A DNA stretch of 64,000 bases from Symsagittifera roscoffensis (GCF_963678635.1 NC_087071.1:43255965-43319964), one strand, 5' to 3'; positions 12,431 through 22,113 are shown, counted from the first letter of the stretch. A program made the numbers and translations. The notes: generated by a model from the letters alone, not told the origin.

Positions 12431-12991
12431 AGTAGTATGGATATACGACACTGGGATGGGGGGTGATCCCTGCAGGGATCATTGGGTATAGATTATACCT
12501 AATGATTCCTATGTAAATTTTTATACCTAATAATCCCTATGTAAAGGATTTATACCTAATGATCTCCATGTAAAATATTTATACCTAATGATCGCTATGT
12601 ATAATTTTTATAGCTAATGATCCCTATATAAATAATTATACCTCATGATCCCTATGTAAAACATTTATACCTAATGAGTCCTATCTAAAACATTTTTACT
12701 TAATGATCCCTATGAAAAATATTTATACCTAATGATCCCTATGTGTAATTTTTATACATAATGATACTTATGTGAAAGTTGTGTTGGTTATAACCAAAAT
12801 CGTTCTGGCGATAAATTATTTCTTTCTGCCACCTATAGCTGGGCAAGCTATGTTGTATTCCAATTGAACTAAAACTATTCAATGCGTTTTGCTGTTGAAG
12901 GTCTTTGCGAAATGGTGCTTTCAAAGTGTCTACAAACTTTATGGTCTTGGTGAAAAAGGATATGAAATGAAATGGTTGAATTATACACACA
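12431..12991 (+). repeat. Left terminal inverted repeat of the Polinton
   Basis: This sequence pairs with the reverse complement of 40,759-41,233. The outer ~60 bp starts AGTAGTATGGATATACGACA, continues with a G run and passes into an array of ~30 bp subrepeats (12,480-12,778). An inner unique ~200 bp block follows, in which CGTTCTGGCGATAAATTATT matches the other end well. The left repeat (561 bp) is longer than the right (475 bp) because it has more subrepeats. Confidence 0.9.
12480..12778 (+). repeat. Iteron-like ~30 bp tandem array in the left TIR
   Basis: About ten degenerate copies of a unit with core TATACCTAATGATCCCTATG followed by an 8-12 nt A/T-rich spacer. The core is much better conserved than the spacer. 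On the opposite strand the core reads CATAGGGATCATTAGGTATA. The inverted counterpart is at 40,974-41,190. No spacer diversity or cas genes are present, so it is not a CRISPR array. Confidence 0.85.
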
Positions 12992-13626
12992 TTTTTCTAA
13001 ATTAAGTGTCGTTGAAAGCTAATGAAATTGCATGTGAGTTAGAAAACGTTTCAGAATAGAATCATTAATGTAAAGGAAATCAGAAGCTTAATTCCATTGA
13101 CAAGTTGATTGGAATGTATACGAGAATAGTCATGTAGAACTAAATAATAGTTTAATGAAAAAGCATGTGGGTTAGGAAACAATTGAGTATTGTGTATGTT
13201 TGATCCGAATTTGTGTGGAAATATTGCCAAAACTTGTACCTAATTGTTACTGTAAAATTTATGATAGAACAAAATTTCTTGGGGTCCGAGTAGAGGAAAA
13301 CGCATGGCGCTCGACTCTCATTCAAAAGGCGACGTTTGGAAACCTGTCCGGAAATTGTACTGAAAGGAGGCCTCAGTTTCTGGTATAGTGATATCCCCCC
13401 ATAGATCGATTTTGTATTTTTTTATAGTAATCTAACTTCTCGGATTTTTGCTATCAATTTAACAATTGAGTAAAAATGTCATTTACTGAAAAAAAGGAGT
13501 GTTTAAAATGAAATTTAAAAGTGTACAAAACAGCCATTTAAAATAGTTAGTTAATGAGAAAGCCTGTGAGTTAGAAAACGTTTCAAAACAAGATCATTTA
13601 AGTAAGCAAAATCAGAAGCATCACCA
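12992..13626. other. Subterminal region of the Polinton, no gene
   Basis: There are no supported coding regions. A ~70 bp segment (13,021-13,087, containing TGTGAGTTAGAAAACGTTTC) recurs at 13,551-13,618 as a direct repeat, with a third weak partial copy near 13,150. A 62-codon open frame at 13,200-13,388 has no recognisable motif. Confidence 0.6.
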
Positions 13627-13998
13627 TTAAAATGTTTTATCATAAATCAAATGTGCAATAAAAACAAAAAAAGAACCGCACATGGTAGCGTTTGACTCTT
13701 GCATGGGATAATTTGTCATTAATTCAGTGACCTGCTGAAATTTCTCGTTCGATCGTTTGAATAGATTGGTGTACTGCCAAAGAGGAAGACCGAAAGGATC
13801 AGCGAAGTACAAAATATTTCTTGTGTTGCAAATCACAATCCAATGTGTCCTCGGAGAATCTGATTTTGAAGTGTTCACAATCATAAAGATATTGTTTGGG
13901 ATGTGAGGTGGAAAATTGTCCGCTGCAAATACTCCAAGAAACTTATATTTCAGATGTTTACAGTTCTAAATGAGATACTGCAACTGGATTTCATCCAT
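13627..13998 (-). pseudogene. PRO: Adenovirus-type maturation protease (adenain-like), one premature stop
   Basis: This is the cysteine protease that in Polintons and adenoviruses processes capsid proteins. Read from ATG at 13,998 it gives about 123 codons with a single in-frame TAG at codon 11 (13,966-13,968). Downstream of the stop an 85-codon frame starts at 13,884. Counting from that Met, the catalytic set is in the expected order: His14 in THWIVI, Asp29 in YFADPFG, Gln62, and Cys69 in MCGSFFVF. The compact size suits Polinton proteases. It is the last gene of the minus-strand left arm, nearest the TIR, and only one copy exists because the left-arm duplication starts further inside. Apart from the stop, the gene looks well preserved. 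Confidence 0.88.
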
Positions 13999-14066
13999 TT
14001 TCAGACGGTCCAAATTGGAAAGACGTTCTTTGTAAATTTACGGTCAGATGTAATAAATACATTGGA

Positions 14067-15306
14067 TTAGCGTATACCCCAAACAAAAATTTCCAGATTT
14101 GCTGTCAAAGCGTTTGAGAACTGAAGATCGAGTGAAACTGAGCAGTTACTAAGTTCTGGATGCAAGAAGTCATGAGCTGCCTGCTGTGTGCTAGTGAGAT
14201 CGAAACACATAGTAAAGTGCTGTTGGAAGTTATCCAGATTGATTACCAGCTCGCAGTGCAACAAACCCAGCGCTGATAGTGTGTTGAAGAAGAGACGTTT
14301 ATGATCTTGTGTACTAATTGGTGTACTTGCTGTTGGTAAACCGTTCCGTCTCAAGGTAACTTGCTCTAATCCAAACTTTTGATGATTAAAACGATTCGTT
14401 CGGTTTGTTCCAAGAAATGCATTATTTGTGTTCAATGCTATTATAAATTGTCTCAACTGTTCACGAGCAACAATATCTTCCTGTTGCCAGCTGCGCTGAC
14501 CAGCTGTTGCAAGAAATGTTTTTGTGATTTCTTCTTGATATGGATAGTTCGCAGGAGTTTTGAGCAAAGTTGATTCAATGGCAGAGAGCACATGGTCGAT
14601 CATCGTCATTTTTCTAACATATAGGTTCGATTCGACTATTGGCAGCTGGTAATGCTTGGCAGCATCTTCATATATAATGAGAAAATCTTCATGAGACAGT
14701 CTTTGGGAAAGTCTGAGGGTAACACGGCTCAACAAATGCTTGTCACATGTGAAAAAATCAACTCCAGCGGGTCCATAGAACCAAATTTCCCTCGATTCAC
14801 GGACCAGTTCTCGTTGAGTTGTGAAATCAGCTGCGTCTATTGCAGCGAGATCATTTTCAAAACGATATTCTGACTTTAAGCCATGAGTCCATGGCTCCTT
14901 TGCTGTTAAAAAATTCTGTTCCAATAAAGCTTTTATGCGCAAAATTACTATTGGCATTTTAGATTTTGAGTCCATTAGCAGAGAGGGTACAGTCAGAGAA
15001 AAAGGAATACAGGGAGTTGTTTACGAGGAACGGTGAATCAAACACAGTAGGATTAGTGTTGCCGTATCGCAGATTCGCTCCTTTTGATTGCGTTACCTTG
15101 CATCGTATTTCCAAACTTATTTTTTGCAGGTCAACAAAATTTTTATGGTCACCGGTGATTTCAAATTCGAGCATTGGTCCATTAGGTGAAAAGACAGGTC
15201 CAATTTTTTGATCGAAAGCGTTTTCAAAAGTAAACAAAAGGGGTTGTTTTTCAAACAAATCCAGAGAGTTATGGGTAGCTTCATTGGGTAACAAATTAGC
15301 AATCAT
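14067..15306 (-). pseudogene. MCP: Polinton major capsid protein (double jelly-roll type), frameshifted
   Basis: Two overlapping frames make up the gene. Codons 1-115 run from ATG 15,306 to 14,959, and a 302-codon frame runs from 14,975 to 14,067. The switch falls at the overlap, so the reading shifts by one base near 14,965-14,975. The N-terminal part carries the stretches LLPNEATHNSLDLFEKQP, YGNTNPTVFDSPF and SFFSDCTLSANGLKI, which I recognise as the capsid protein family related to nematode F54H12.2-like proteins. Family members form the trimeric hexon-like capsomer. The combined length of about 410 residues is plausible for the family. The gene lies between the 38-residue protein (15,310-15,426) and the protease, the usual capsid-protease cluster. 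In the duplicated arm only the first ~35 codons survive (20,993-21,094). The single frameshift could be a mutation or a sequencing error. Confidence 0.82.
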
Positions 15307-15309
15307 TTC

Positions 15310-15426
15310 TTATGTTTGAGCAACACGACCATTACCAGCAGCCAAAGTGCCAAAACCACTGCCGCGTTGTCCGTAGTGTCCAGAGAAATGAGGAAGTGAA
15401 GCTTGCTTTGCATAATATTGTTCCAT
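15310..15426 (-). CDS. Small Gly-rich virion-type protein, 38 aa (copy A)
   Basis: ATG at 15,426 (the start I chose because it is the only Met in frame) and TAA at 15,310-15,312 give 38 residues. The sequence starts MEQYYAKQ and contains GQRGSGFGTLAAGNGR. The stop lies 4 nt before the capsid ATG. The QRG-GFG-type glycine-rich core is a pattern I associate with small accessory virion proteins encoded beside the capsid gene in Polintons and adintoviruses, but I cannot name its role. The copy-B version (21,098-21,214) is uninterrupted and differs at one residue (Ser to Val in the QRG-GFG core). Retention of an open frame in both copies, next to broken neighbours, may simply reflect its short length. 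Confidence 0.6.
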   Translation of the reverse strand: MEQYYAKQASLPHFSGHYGQRGSGFGTLAAGNGRVAQT

Positions 15427-15516
15427 TGGTTTTCAATCAAAGCGCTTGAATTTTAGAGTCAACACAACTTTACCAGTTTCTGCAAAGGGCACTAGTTTTC
15501 CAGTTTTTGAGCGCAA

Positions 15517-16325
15517 CTATACCAATATTAATTGTACAGATGAAATGAATAAATTTTTGTAGTCTAAATTGGTGACGTTTTTTCGATGATTAGGTTCAAT
15601 GCTGCAGGTACTACCGTTTTTGATGCGTCTATTTGAATCAATGACGCGTAACAATGGGGCCTTTGCATCTCCAACAGTTTGGTATTGAATAATGTCAATA
15701 TAGACAAAAATTAGACTTGTCCCACTTGATAAGTCATACGGGAAATGAGATTCATACAGTTCGTTTCCCTCATAAGATGCATCGAAGGAGGGTATTTTGT
15801 AAACAATGTGATATTCACCGTTCTCATCGAGCTTTGCATTGTAGGCTAACAGACTGGGTATTTGGGGACTTGGGAATGAGATTCCTTCATTTGCGTTCAT
15901 CCAAATGCTCATGCTATTCGTGATTTCTTGAGGACTTGCATCGAAATGAATTTTGTCTTTGAGTTTTGTTTTTATCTCATTAATCAATTGTTCTATGAAA
16001 GTGTACTCTCCTGATTTGATAAAAATTGTTTCGCCATAGTAAGGTCTGGAAATTGTAATCCGATTGCCAGCGTTGGATAACTGGCCACTTTTCTTGATCC
16101 TCTGAAGCACGTAAATTCCTCATCAGTAACATTGTTTAATTTTGTTGGGTAAAATATTTCTGAGAGAGCAACTCTCCAATCTCCGTCTAAAGATATTTCT
16201 TCTTTACAAAAATTTCTAAAACTGGCCAAAGTGTTGTCTGGGAAATAATCTATTGATGCTGTTGAAATCAAATGTACAGTAAACTCATCACTGCCCATTT
16301 TTGTTATAATCAGCTTTGTTTCCAA
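15517..16325 (-). pseudogene. Polinton minor capsid (penton-like) protein, frameshifted (copy A)
   Basis: Codons from ATG 16,325 run to 15,993 (110 codons) and overlap a 197-codon frame from 16,110 to 15,517. The N-terminal frame contains STASIDYFPDNTLASF and GDWRVALSEIFYP. This pattern, a beta strand followed by a GDW-x-VAL-x-EI-x-YP signature, opens Polinton minor capsid/penton proteins. The second frame starts after the EEFTCFRG region and holds PLLRVIDSN near the C-terminus. The frameshift lies at about 16,085-16,110 and is present at the same place in copy B. It therefore predates the duplication, or is a genuine programmed shift, or reflects a consensus error copied by assembly. The start overlaps the integrase end by 38 bp. 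Confidence 0.75.
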
Positions 16326-17250
16326 TTAAACTAAGTTCTTTTTCATAAATTTTTCCGCTGATTTCTTCCTTTTCCGCATCAATGAGACTGTATGTTGGAG
16401 GGTTTACAGTAGCAATGGCAACTATTTCAAAAACTTTGTATGTAAAAATCTGCTTGTAACCTTTTCTAAAAAGCAAGTCAGTTTTCGCTATTCGCACATA
16501 GTACCAACATAAAATTTTTGTACCAACTTCGAGGAACTGTTTGCAATTAATGAAACTAAAGCAGATACGTGTTTTCTTGTGACCATGTTTGGAGCCACTT
16601 TTGTTACTCTATTAACGCGTGAGTTAATCGTTTGGACAAAACTTTGTAATTTTTCAATATAACTGTAAGTCCATTCACACTCCAAGTACTTGTAGATAAT
16701 ATTTTTCAGCGATCGAATGTTTCTTTCGGCAAACGCTGATTTTTTTTCGCTGTCAGTATTGTATTTGATGATTTCTCGTTTGGTACATATATTTTCGAAC
16801 TCTCCTTTAAACTCGGTGCCTTTGTCAACCCAAACTTTTTTTGGGTGTTTTGTTTTGATTATTTTTTGAAAGCTTGGGTTGTTTTTTTAGCATATTTGGT
16901 CTTCAGGGGTTTCACTCATAAGAGACAACGACAGCAACTTACAAATTTTGTACCGCTCGCTTATATTTAGCCAATTTATCAACATAATCTAAGTCGAGAG
17001 ACCAAATTTTGTTGATATCGTTAACAATCACTTTTAGCCGAGGATAAGTTTTACGAAACAATCCATACTTTGTATGTGATAATTGAGATCTCAGAAAATT
17101 TTAAACTTTTTTTGGTGAGAGTTGACTAGCAATTGTGAAATTTTTAACGCTACCAAATGCAGCTGGACCTTTCGTGTAGAGTATTTTGAGTTTATTTTCT
17201 TCACTGATAGTAGGATATTCATTCTTTTGTTGACGTCGCAAACGATTCTT
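16288..17250 (-). pseudogene. INT: Polinton integrase (rve-type), several frameshifts and stops (copy A)
   Basis: Retrovirus-like DDE integrase that inserts the element and makes the 6-bp duplication. Motifs occur in order on the minus strand but in different frames. An N-terminal segment contains LYTKGPAAFGSVKNF. A TAA replaces a Lys codon after SPKKV near 17,100. Next come HTKYGLFRKTYPRLKV, the first catalytic Asp in IWSLDLDYVDKLAKY (about 16,990), the second Asp in VWVDKGTEFKG (about 16,810), and the Glu in SAFAERNIRSLK (about 16,720). A helical segment ECEWTYSYIEKLQSFVQT follows at 16,488-16,685. The C-terminal SH3/chromodomain-like tail lies at 16,288-16,497 (RIAKTDLLFRKGYKQ, NPPTYSLIDAE). 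The middle of the DDE domain (about 16,860-16,960) is the most damaged part. The N-terminal boundary with the upstream protein is uncertain. Confidence 0.85.
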
Positions 17251-17365
17251 TACTGCTTTCGTAGTTTTTATCACCGTCGTCATCGTCGTCGTTAGTGGGG
17301 AAAAATTCTTTTTTCTGGGTTTTTCTTTTGTCGGATTGCTTTCTTCAGGGTTTGAGAGTTGTCGA

Positions 17366-18040
17366 TCAAGTTTTCGAGGAGGAGGGTTTTGATCTTTTCG
17401 AGTCCTCAGTTGTCGGGTTGTCGGAGACGAAGCAGGAAGAAGTTGAGGGCTTAGCTGCTTCGCTCTTAAGCGAGCGGAGAATCTGTTTGGCATAAGTGTT
17501 GGACAATAAACTAGGATCAAGATTCAGTTCTTTCAAAATTTGTGGATAAAAAACACCTTCAAGTTTTTTTTTTTGTGTTTTGCTTAGTATCGTACAAAAA
17601 CGTTCAATTTGAACGAGTGTTGGTTTTCCTTGAAGTAGAACATATCCGTCAACGTCTAAAGTCAAGGATTCAACTTTGAACAACTGCTCCACCACTATGT
17701 TTGCCCTTACCAATTTATTAGCTTCCAATAGCTCCTGAATAGATTCCATAACCTTTCGAAACACTTCATCATCACCATCACCATTTAAATTAGTAAGTGC
17801 AGATAAATTTCTTATCGAAGATTTGGTACTACATTACTAGGGGTTAAAGGAATAGGAGATGTTGGGTTTAATGGTGGTGGAGAGTCACGGCTGACATTTT
17901 GTTCTCGAAATCGCTGTATGTAATTGAGTTGAGATAATTTGTCGTTAATTATTAGATTATGAAGGATTTGAGCTTGTGGTGCAGTTTTTCATCTGGAGCA
18001 TATTTTTTCGAGGAACGAGGATGAATTCCTCGGCATACAT
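17366..18040 (-). pseudogene. Unknown Polinton protein with FILVPRK N-terminus (copy A)
   Basis: Minus-strand ATG at 18,040 starts MYAEEFILVPRK, followed by a stretch ending in QRFREQNV and a Pro-rich linker (SPPPLNPTSPIP). The frame then shifts into the 132-codon frame 17,764-17,366. That frame contains a helical segment (SIQELLEANKLVRANI), a short beta/turn stretch around DVDGYVLLQGKP, and a Ser/Lys-rich tail. I recall similar 'LVP' N-termini in other Polintons, in genes close to the capsid cluster, but no function. It may be one protein with a disordered middle, or two. It is adjacent upstream of the integrase. Stops near 17,820 and a frameshift near 17,975 are shared in kind by copy B. 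Confidence 0.5.
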
Positions 18041-18122
18041 GACTAAGGTTCTAGTTTTTCAGATAAATGTAACACGATTCTCCGATTGATTTAACCAGTG
18101 AAATATTGTTTGCCAAAACTTT

Positions 18123-18347
18123 TCATTTTTCTCGGATACTGAACTTAGGGTCAACAATTTTTTCAAATGGTACTTTCTTACTCTCGATGAAACTTTTGTT
18201 AGCTGGAACATGTCCCAGAAAAGCATTTACAAAACAATCGCAAAGAAATTTAATAAAATTTGAATCAGCTCCTGTCAAAACTGATTTACAATGGTGACTA
18301 TTGAGCATTTGCTTCAATATACAAAGCTCTTTCTCTTTCATTTTCAA
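18123..18347 (-). CDS. Small conserved Polinton protein, unknown function (copy A)
   Basis: A 74-codon minus-strand frame starts MKMKEKELCILKQML and contains LTGADSNFIKFLCD, CFVNAFLGHVPA and FSIREK. The pattern of a leucine-rich helix, an alanine-aspartate turn, a cysteine-containing helix ending N-A-F-L-G, and a basic tail matches a small helical protein common near the ATPase in Polintons. Those relatives usually continue with a Gly-rich hydrophobic C-terminus. Here the stop at 18,123 comes before that segment, and coding-like sequence continues in the other frames, so the gene is probably truncated. Copy B (23,912-24,136) differs by one residue, Lys to Arg. Confidence 0.5.
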   Translation of the reverse strand: MKMKEKELCILKQMLNSHHCKSVLTGADSNFIKFLCDCFVNAFLGHVPANKSFIESKKVPFEKIVDPKFSIREK

Positions 18348-18378
18348 AAGATTTGATAACTGCTTTTGAGGATGGTAA

Positions 18379-19000
18379 TTAGAAAATGGTTGGTGATGGT
18401 GGAACTATGTTTGACGAATAACGAAGACACTCTGAAGTTTTGGGATCCAAGTCTATCAACAGATGACCGAAATCTTCTTTCGTTGCCAGCTGATACGCAT
18501 GACGGATGAATTTTGCATTTTTCAATTGTCTGCCTAAATAATCAATGTGTTGAATGTTTCGAGGTAATTTGATCAAAATTGAGTGAGTTGTATTCAAATC
18601 TATTGTACGTGATTGCTTACTTTGCTGAAATAAATTGTGCTTGACATGAATAACATGAAAATTTTTATGTCGGCCTGCTGTATCTAATTTAACAAACTCT
18701 TTTTCAATAAAAATTTCTCCAGAGCTATCATCAAACACAATCATGCAATCCCGTAAGATATCAACCATTTCAAAGCTGGACAATTTTATAAATTCAAAAT
18801 CAAATTTATTGTGAGAAACAAAGGAACGGTATTTGGGTTAATTTTGAAGATAAAAATATAAAATCTTGTTATACGATGGTTGGAATGTACCTTTGAGAAT
18901 CACCTGGAAGCATTTGAAAAATTAAATCAGATTTGCCAGATCCCGAGGGACCTGGATCGGACATAAACAGACGATATTTTGTTGAAATGATCTTATTCAT
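18379..19000 (-). pseudogene. ATPase: FtsK/HerA-type DNA packaging ATPase, frameshifted (copy A)
   Basis: The genome-packaging motor ATPase. Minus-strand ATG at 19,000 gives a frame with a perfect Walker A, GPSGSGKS (about 18,930-18,955). A frameshift around 18,800-18,890 leads into the 134-codon frame 18,783-18,379. That frame has the Walker B strand CMIVFDD (two acidic residues), then HVIHVKHNLFQQSK, a threonine/histidine stretch (DLNTTHSILI) in the position of the downstream sensor motif, and a C-terminal block GHLLIDLDPKTSECLRYSSNI. The order and spacing fit Polinton ATPases; the total of about 205 codons is slightly short. Copy B (24,168-24,789) shows the same architecture and the same loss of frame. 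Confidence 0.85.
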
Positions 19001-19042
19001 TATTATAACTTGGGATTGGGTAACTGTAACCAACTGTACTGG

Positions 19043-19514
19043 TTAGTATTGAAAGCCAAATGGCAGTCTCGTCAAAACTAAATTTGTAAAAAGACAATTT
19101 TGAAATAGATGAAGAGAGCAAAATAAAAATGAAACAGACGGAAGGGAAACAGAATTACAAAATTTCCAAGATCTGTTTTCGTGAGATAAAGACTGTTTGG
19201 CACCACCAATGTCTACAAAGTCGCAATCATTGTTCTCGACAGTGGTTTCATCATTTTCAATGTTCACTGGAAGAGTTTTTTTGCTTATTTGTATTAAGGT
19301 TGATAGTTACAACTGCATACCAATCGCCTTTTTTTCTCTCTGATCTATTGCCGTTTGGTTTGTACTTTCTTATATATCTTGCTATGTTTTTGTCTGTCAG
19401 AAGTATAAGAACAATTTTTTCTACGTTTCGAGTACTGATTTTGTCTAATAACTCTTTTGGTAAATTCTCACCTGTTAAAGTTACGTTTTGTGTGGTTTCT
19501 TTTGGCAAAAACAT
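19043..19514 (-). pseudogene. Unknown Polinton protein, frameshifted (copy A)
   Basis: Two overlapping frames (19,514-19,257 and 19,267-19,043) correspond to one uninterrupted 154-codon frame in copy B. The N-terminal half is Lys/Asn-rich, with the helix NLPKELLDKISTRNVEKI and a strand DWYAVVTINLN. The C-terminal 40 residues are hydrophobic and cysteine-rich and may not be truly coding. An extra T run near 19,280 causes the shift in this copy. I do not recognise the family. Confidence 0.45.
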
Positions 19515-19743
19515 ATATATATATTATTTTATTTTTGAATTTTCAAACACGACATGCTAGCAACTAGTAATCACACAAGATCAAAAGAAAATGAAAACAA
19601 TCAATAAATATTTTTATTATGATTCACAAAACTTGGTTTATATATATGTGATTCTTCATTTCGGTTCAACAGGCAAATCAACTCCTCGTTCAATGAAAAA
19701 AAATCATATTTTGTGAATTTGTCATGGTTACAATTAGATTTGA

Positions 19744-20540
19744 ACTTTACAACCAAAATGAGCAGCAACTATGATAGTGTCTTGAACTAAATGTATTTCC
19801 TCAACGTTATCAGTTTTGACTATTTCTTTTAGTTCAGCTGGAAGCTGTTGGTCATGCAAATCGATTTGTGTCTTCTCTCTCCCAGCTGAGTTTGCAGCCC
19901 TTCCAGGTTGAGATTGAACAACAGAACTGACTGGCGAAATTCCTAAACTTGGACATTGTACAGGTGAAAGTAGTCCAGAACTCTAAAAATTTGATTGAGT
20001 TTTTCAGGAGAAGATTTTTGTCGACAATATAATATGCCTGTCCGCGTAAGAGTACCTTTAAGTCTTGGTGTTAAATAGTTTTCAGGACTCTGATTAGTCA
20101 TTGAAGCGTAAACCACCAAATTTGGAGATAAGGTTGTTTGCATCATTGGACAATCCATTTTGTAACCAATCAAAAACAACTTTGGATTTTCTACGGGTAC
20201 AAAGCTTTAATAATTGATGCGAGGGAAGTAAATGGGAATGTCGTTTGCAAATATGTTTTTCTTGACCCAATAACTGTTCAATCTTGGGGCAGCCAATATC
20301 TTCCAAATTTGTCACGGGTAATTTCACGTATTCAGCTAATGAAACAGATTTTTGTGTACCTTTAGCAAAAAAATGGGAATTAGGGTTCCTCAATTGAATG
20401 CTGTCAAAAAGTTGATCCAAGTATGAGTAAGGTTGTTCACCTTCGTCCTAACGAAGCCCGTGTAGAAATTAGATACCCAATTGTAAGCTTTTTTCTCTTC
20501 TTTTGATAAATTGTTGAATTGAACTGATGGTAGAAAACGA
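19744..20540 (-). pseudogene. Unknown Polinton protein with KG...CP...C..H region, broken and truncated (copy A)
   Basis: Frames at 20,420-20,094, 20,179-19,943 and about 19,930-19,744 together mirror the copy-B gene at 25,520-26,453. Recognisable points are SHFFAKGTQKSVSLAEYV, VTNLEDIGCPKIEQLL and HICKRH, and a C-terminal piece with LPAELKEIVKTDNVEEIHLV. The KG/K...NLE-x-x-GCP...C-x-x-H arrangement resembles an uncharacterised protein family I have seen repeatedly in invertebrate mobile elements; its function is unknown. Copy A has lost the N-terminal part through a ~530 bp deletion at 20,541 and has extra frame errors near 19,870-19,880. Confidence 0.45.
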
Positions 20541-20992
20541 TATGTCTAAAAAATTTTCATGGATAAGTTTTAAATCAAAAAATGAAATCATGTTTACTGA
20601 ACTCAAAATAAAAAGTAAGAGATTATGAAAAGTATCAATTAGAACTTAACTTTCTCTTCAGCAAAAAATTTCACAAGTAAAAACATCAGTATCTAAATCA
20701 AGTTTTCCATGTCCACTTGTCAAAATATCCATTATTTTACAAAAAGCGGTAGAATGGGGTCCATTAATTAAACTTTCAAATATTTTCAAAGTTTCTGTTT
20801 TCATCTCATCTGTTAGAGCATGTCTGCTTTCTGTTTGTTTCTTTGAAACTGAAGTCGAAATTCTTGCGGATTTGTATGACGTCGATGATGCAGCAGGCGT
20901 AACTGTTTTATCAATTCGTTTCTGTACCCCAACGGCCGAAGATTTCTTGCAAACGTTTTGATTTGGTGAAGTTTGTTTGTTAGATGAACAAT
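20541..20992 (-). pseudogene. Left-arm duplication: repeated 3' part of the 27.0-28.2 kb gene
   Basis: This segment is nearly identical to 26,894-27,336 and carries the C-terminal coding part of the basic protein described at 27,008-28,156 (about 20,640-20,992). It ends abruptly at about 20,992, where the sequence jumps to major-capsid N-terminal sequence. It is therefore a partial gene copy created by the tandem duplication. Confidence 0.8.
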
Positions 20993-21094
20993 TTTTTGAT
21001 CGAAAGCGTTTTCAAAAGTAATCAAAAGGGGTTGTTTTTCAAACAAATCCAGAGAGGTATGGGTAGCTTCATTGGGTAACAAATTAGCAATCAT
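20993..21094 (-). pseudogene. MCP: Major capsid protein N-terminal fragment (copy B) at duplication junction
   Basis: The first ~35 codons of the capsid gene (start 21,094, beginning MIANLLPNEATH) are present. They then run into unrelated sequence, giving a chimeric open frame down to 20,813. The break corresponds to position ~15,207 in copy A. The parental sequences share no clear microhomology, and one extra A sits at the joint. Within this fragment two residues differ from copy A. Confidence 0.85.
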
Positions 21095-21097
21095 TTC

Positions 21098-21214
21098 TTA
21101 TGTTTGAGCAACACGACCATTACCAGCAGCCAAAGTGCCAAAACCAACGCCGCGTTGTCCGTAGTGTCCAGAGAAATGAGGAAGTGAAGCTTGCTTTGCA
21201 TAATATTGTTCCAT
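21098..21214 (-). CDS. Small Gly-rich virion-type protein, 38 aa (copy B)
   Basis: This counterpart of 15,310-15,426 has ATG at 21,214, TAA at 21,098-21,100 and an intact 38-codon frame. The only residue change I see is Ser to Val in the QRG-GFG core. It sits 4 nt from the capsid fragment start, as in copy A. Confidence 0.6.
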   Translation of the reverse strand: MEQYYAKQASLPHFSGHYGQRGVGFGTLAAGNGRVAQT

Positions 21215-21304
21215 TGGTTTTCAATCAAAGCGCTTGAATTTTAGAGTCAACACAACTTTACCAGTTTCTGCAAAGGGCACTAGTTTTCCAGTTTCTGAGC
21301 GCAA

Positions 21305-22113
21305 CTATACCGATATTAATTGTACAGATGAAATGAATAAATTTTTGTAGTCTAAATTGGTGACGTTTTTTCGATGATTAGGTTCAATGCTGCAGGTACT
21401 ACCGTTTTTGATGCGTCTATTTGAATCAATGACGCGTAACAATGGGGCCTTTGCATCTCCAACAGTTTGGTATTGAATAATGTCAATATAGACAAAAATT
21501 AGACTTGTCCCACTTGATAAGTCATACGGGAAATGAGATTCATACAGTTCGTTTCCCTCATAAGATGCATCGAAGGAGGGTATTTTGTAAACAATGTGAT
21601 ATTCACCGTTCTCATCGAGCTTTGCATTGTAGGCTAACAGACTGGGTATTTGGGGACTTGGGAATGAGATTCCTTCATTTGCGTTCATCCAAATGCTCAT
21701 GCTATTCGTGATTTCTTGAGGACTTGCATCGAAATGAATTTTGTCTTTGAGTTTTGTTTTTATCTCATTAATCAATTGTTCTATGAAAGTGTACTCTCCT
21801 GATTTGATAAAAATTGTTTCGCCATAGTAAGGTCTGGAAATTGTAATCCGATTGCCAGCGTTGGATAACTGGCCACTTTTCATGATCCTCTGAAGCACGT
21901 AAATTCCTCATCAGTAACATTGTTTAATTTTGTTGGGTAAAATATTTCTGAGAGAGCAACTCTCCAATCTCCGTCTAAAGATATTTCTTCTTTACAAAAA
22001 TTTCTAAAACTGGCCAAAGTGTTGTCTGGGAAATAATCTATTGATGCTGTTGAAATCAAATGTACAGTAAACTCATCACTGCCCATTTTCGTTATAATCA
22101 GCTTTGTTTCCAA
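21305..22113 (-). pseudogene. Minor capsid (penton-like) protein, frameshifted (copy B)
   Basis: Duplicate of 15,517-16,325. The first frame (22,113-21,880) ends shortly after the EEFTCFRG stretch, and the second frame (21,898-21,305) carries the rest, so the reading-frame break sits where it does in copy A. The first frame is shorter than in copy A because a substitution makes a stop. Residue changes are few, including the last residues (SVQLISV here versus SVQLILV). Confidence 0.75.

Noticed and set aside
12480-12778. Regularly spaced repeats resembling a CRISPR array
   Set aside because: Spacers are 8-12 nt A/T-rich linkers of similar composition, units are degenerate, a mirror-image array sits at the other end of a transposon, and the genome is eukaryotic.
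17230-17520. Plus-strand frame at 17,295-17,495 (and 22,912-23,286) as a gene
   Set aside because: It is antisense to the integrase/FILVPRK-protein junction, which is the side with family-like motifs.
15717-21711. Plus-strand 68-codon frames at 15,717-15,923 and 21,505-21,711
   Set aside because: Both are antisense shadows of the penton-like gene and exist twice only because the arm is duplicated.
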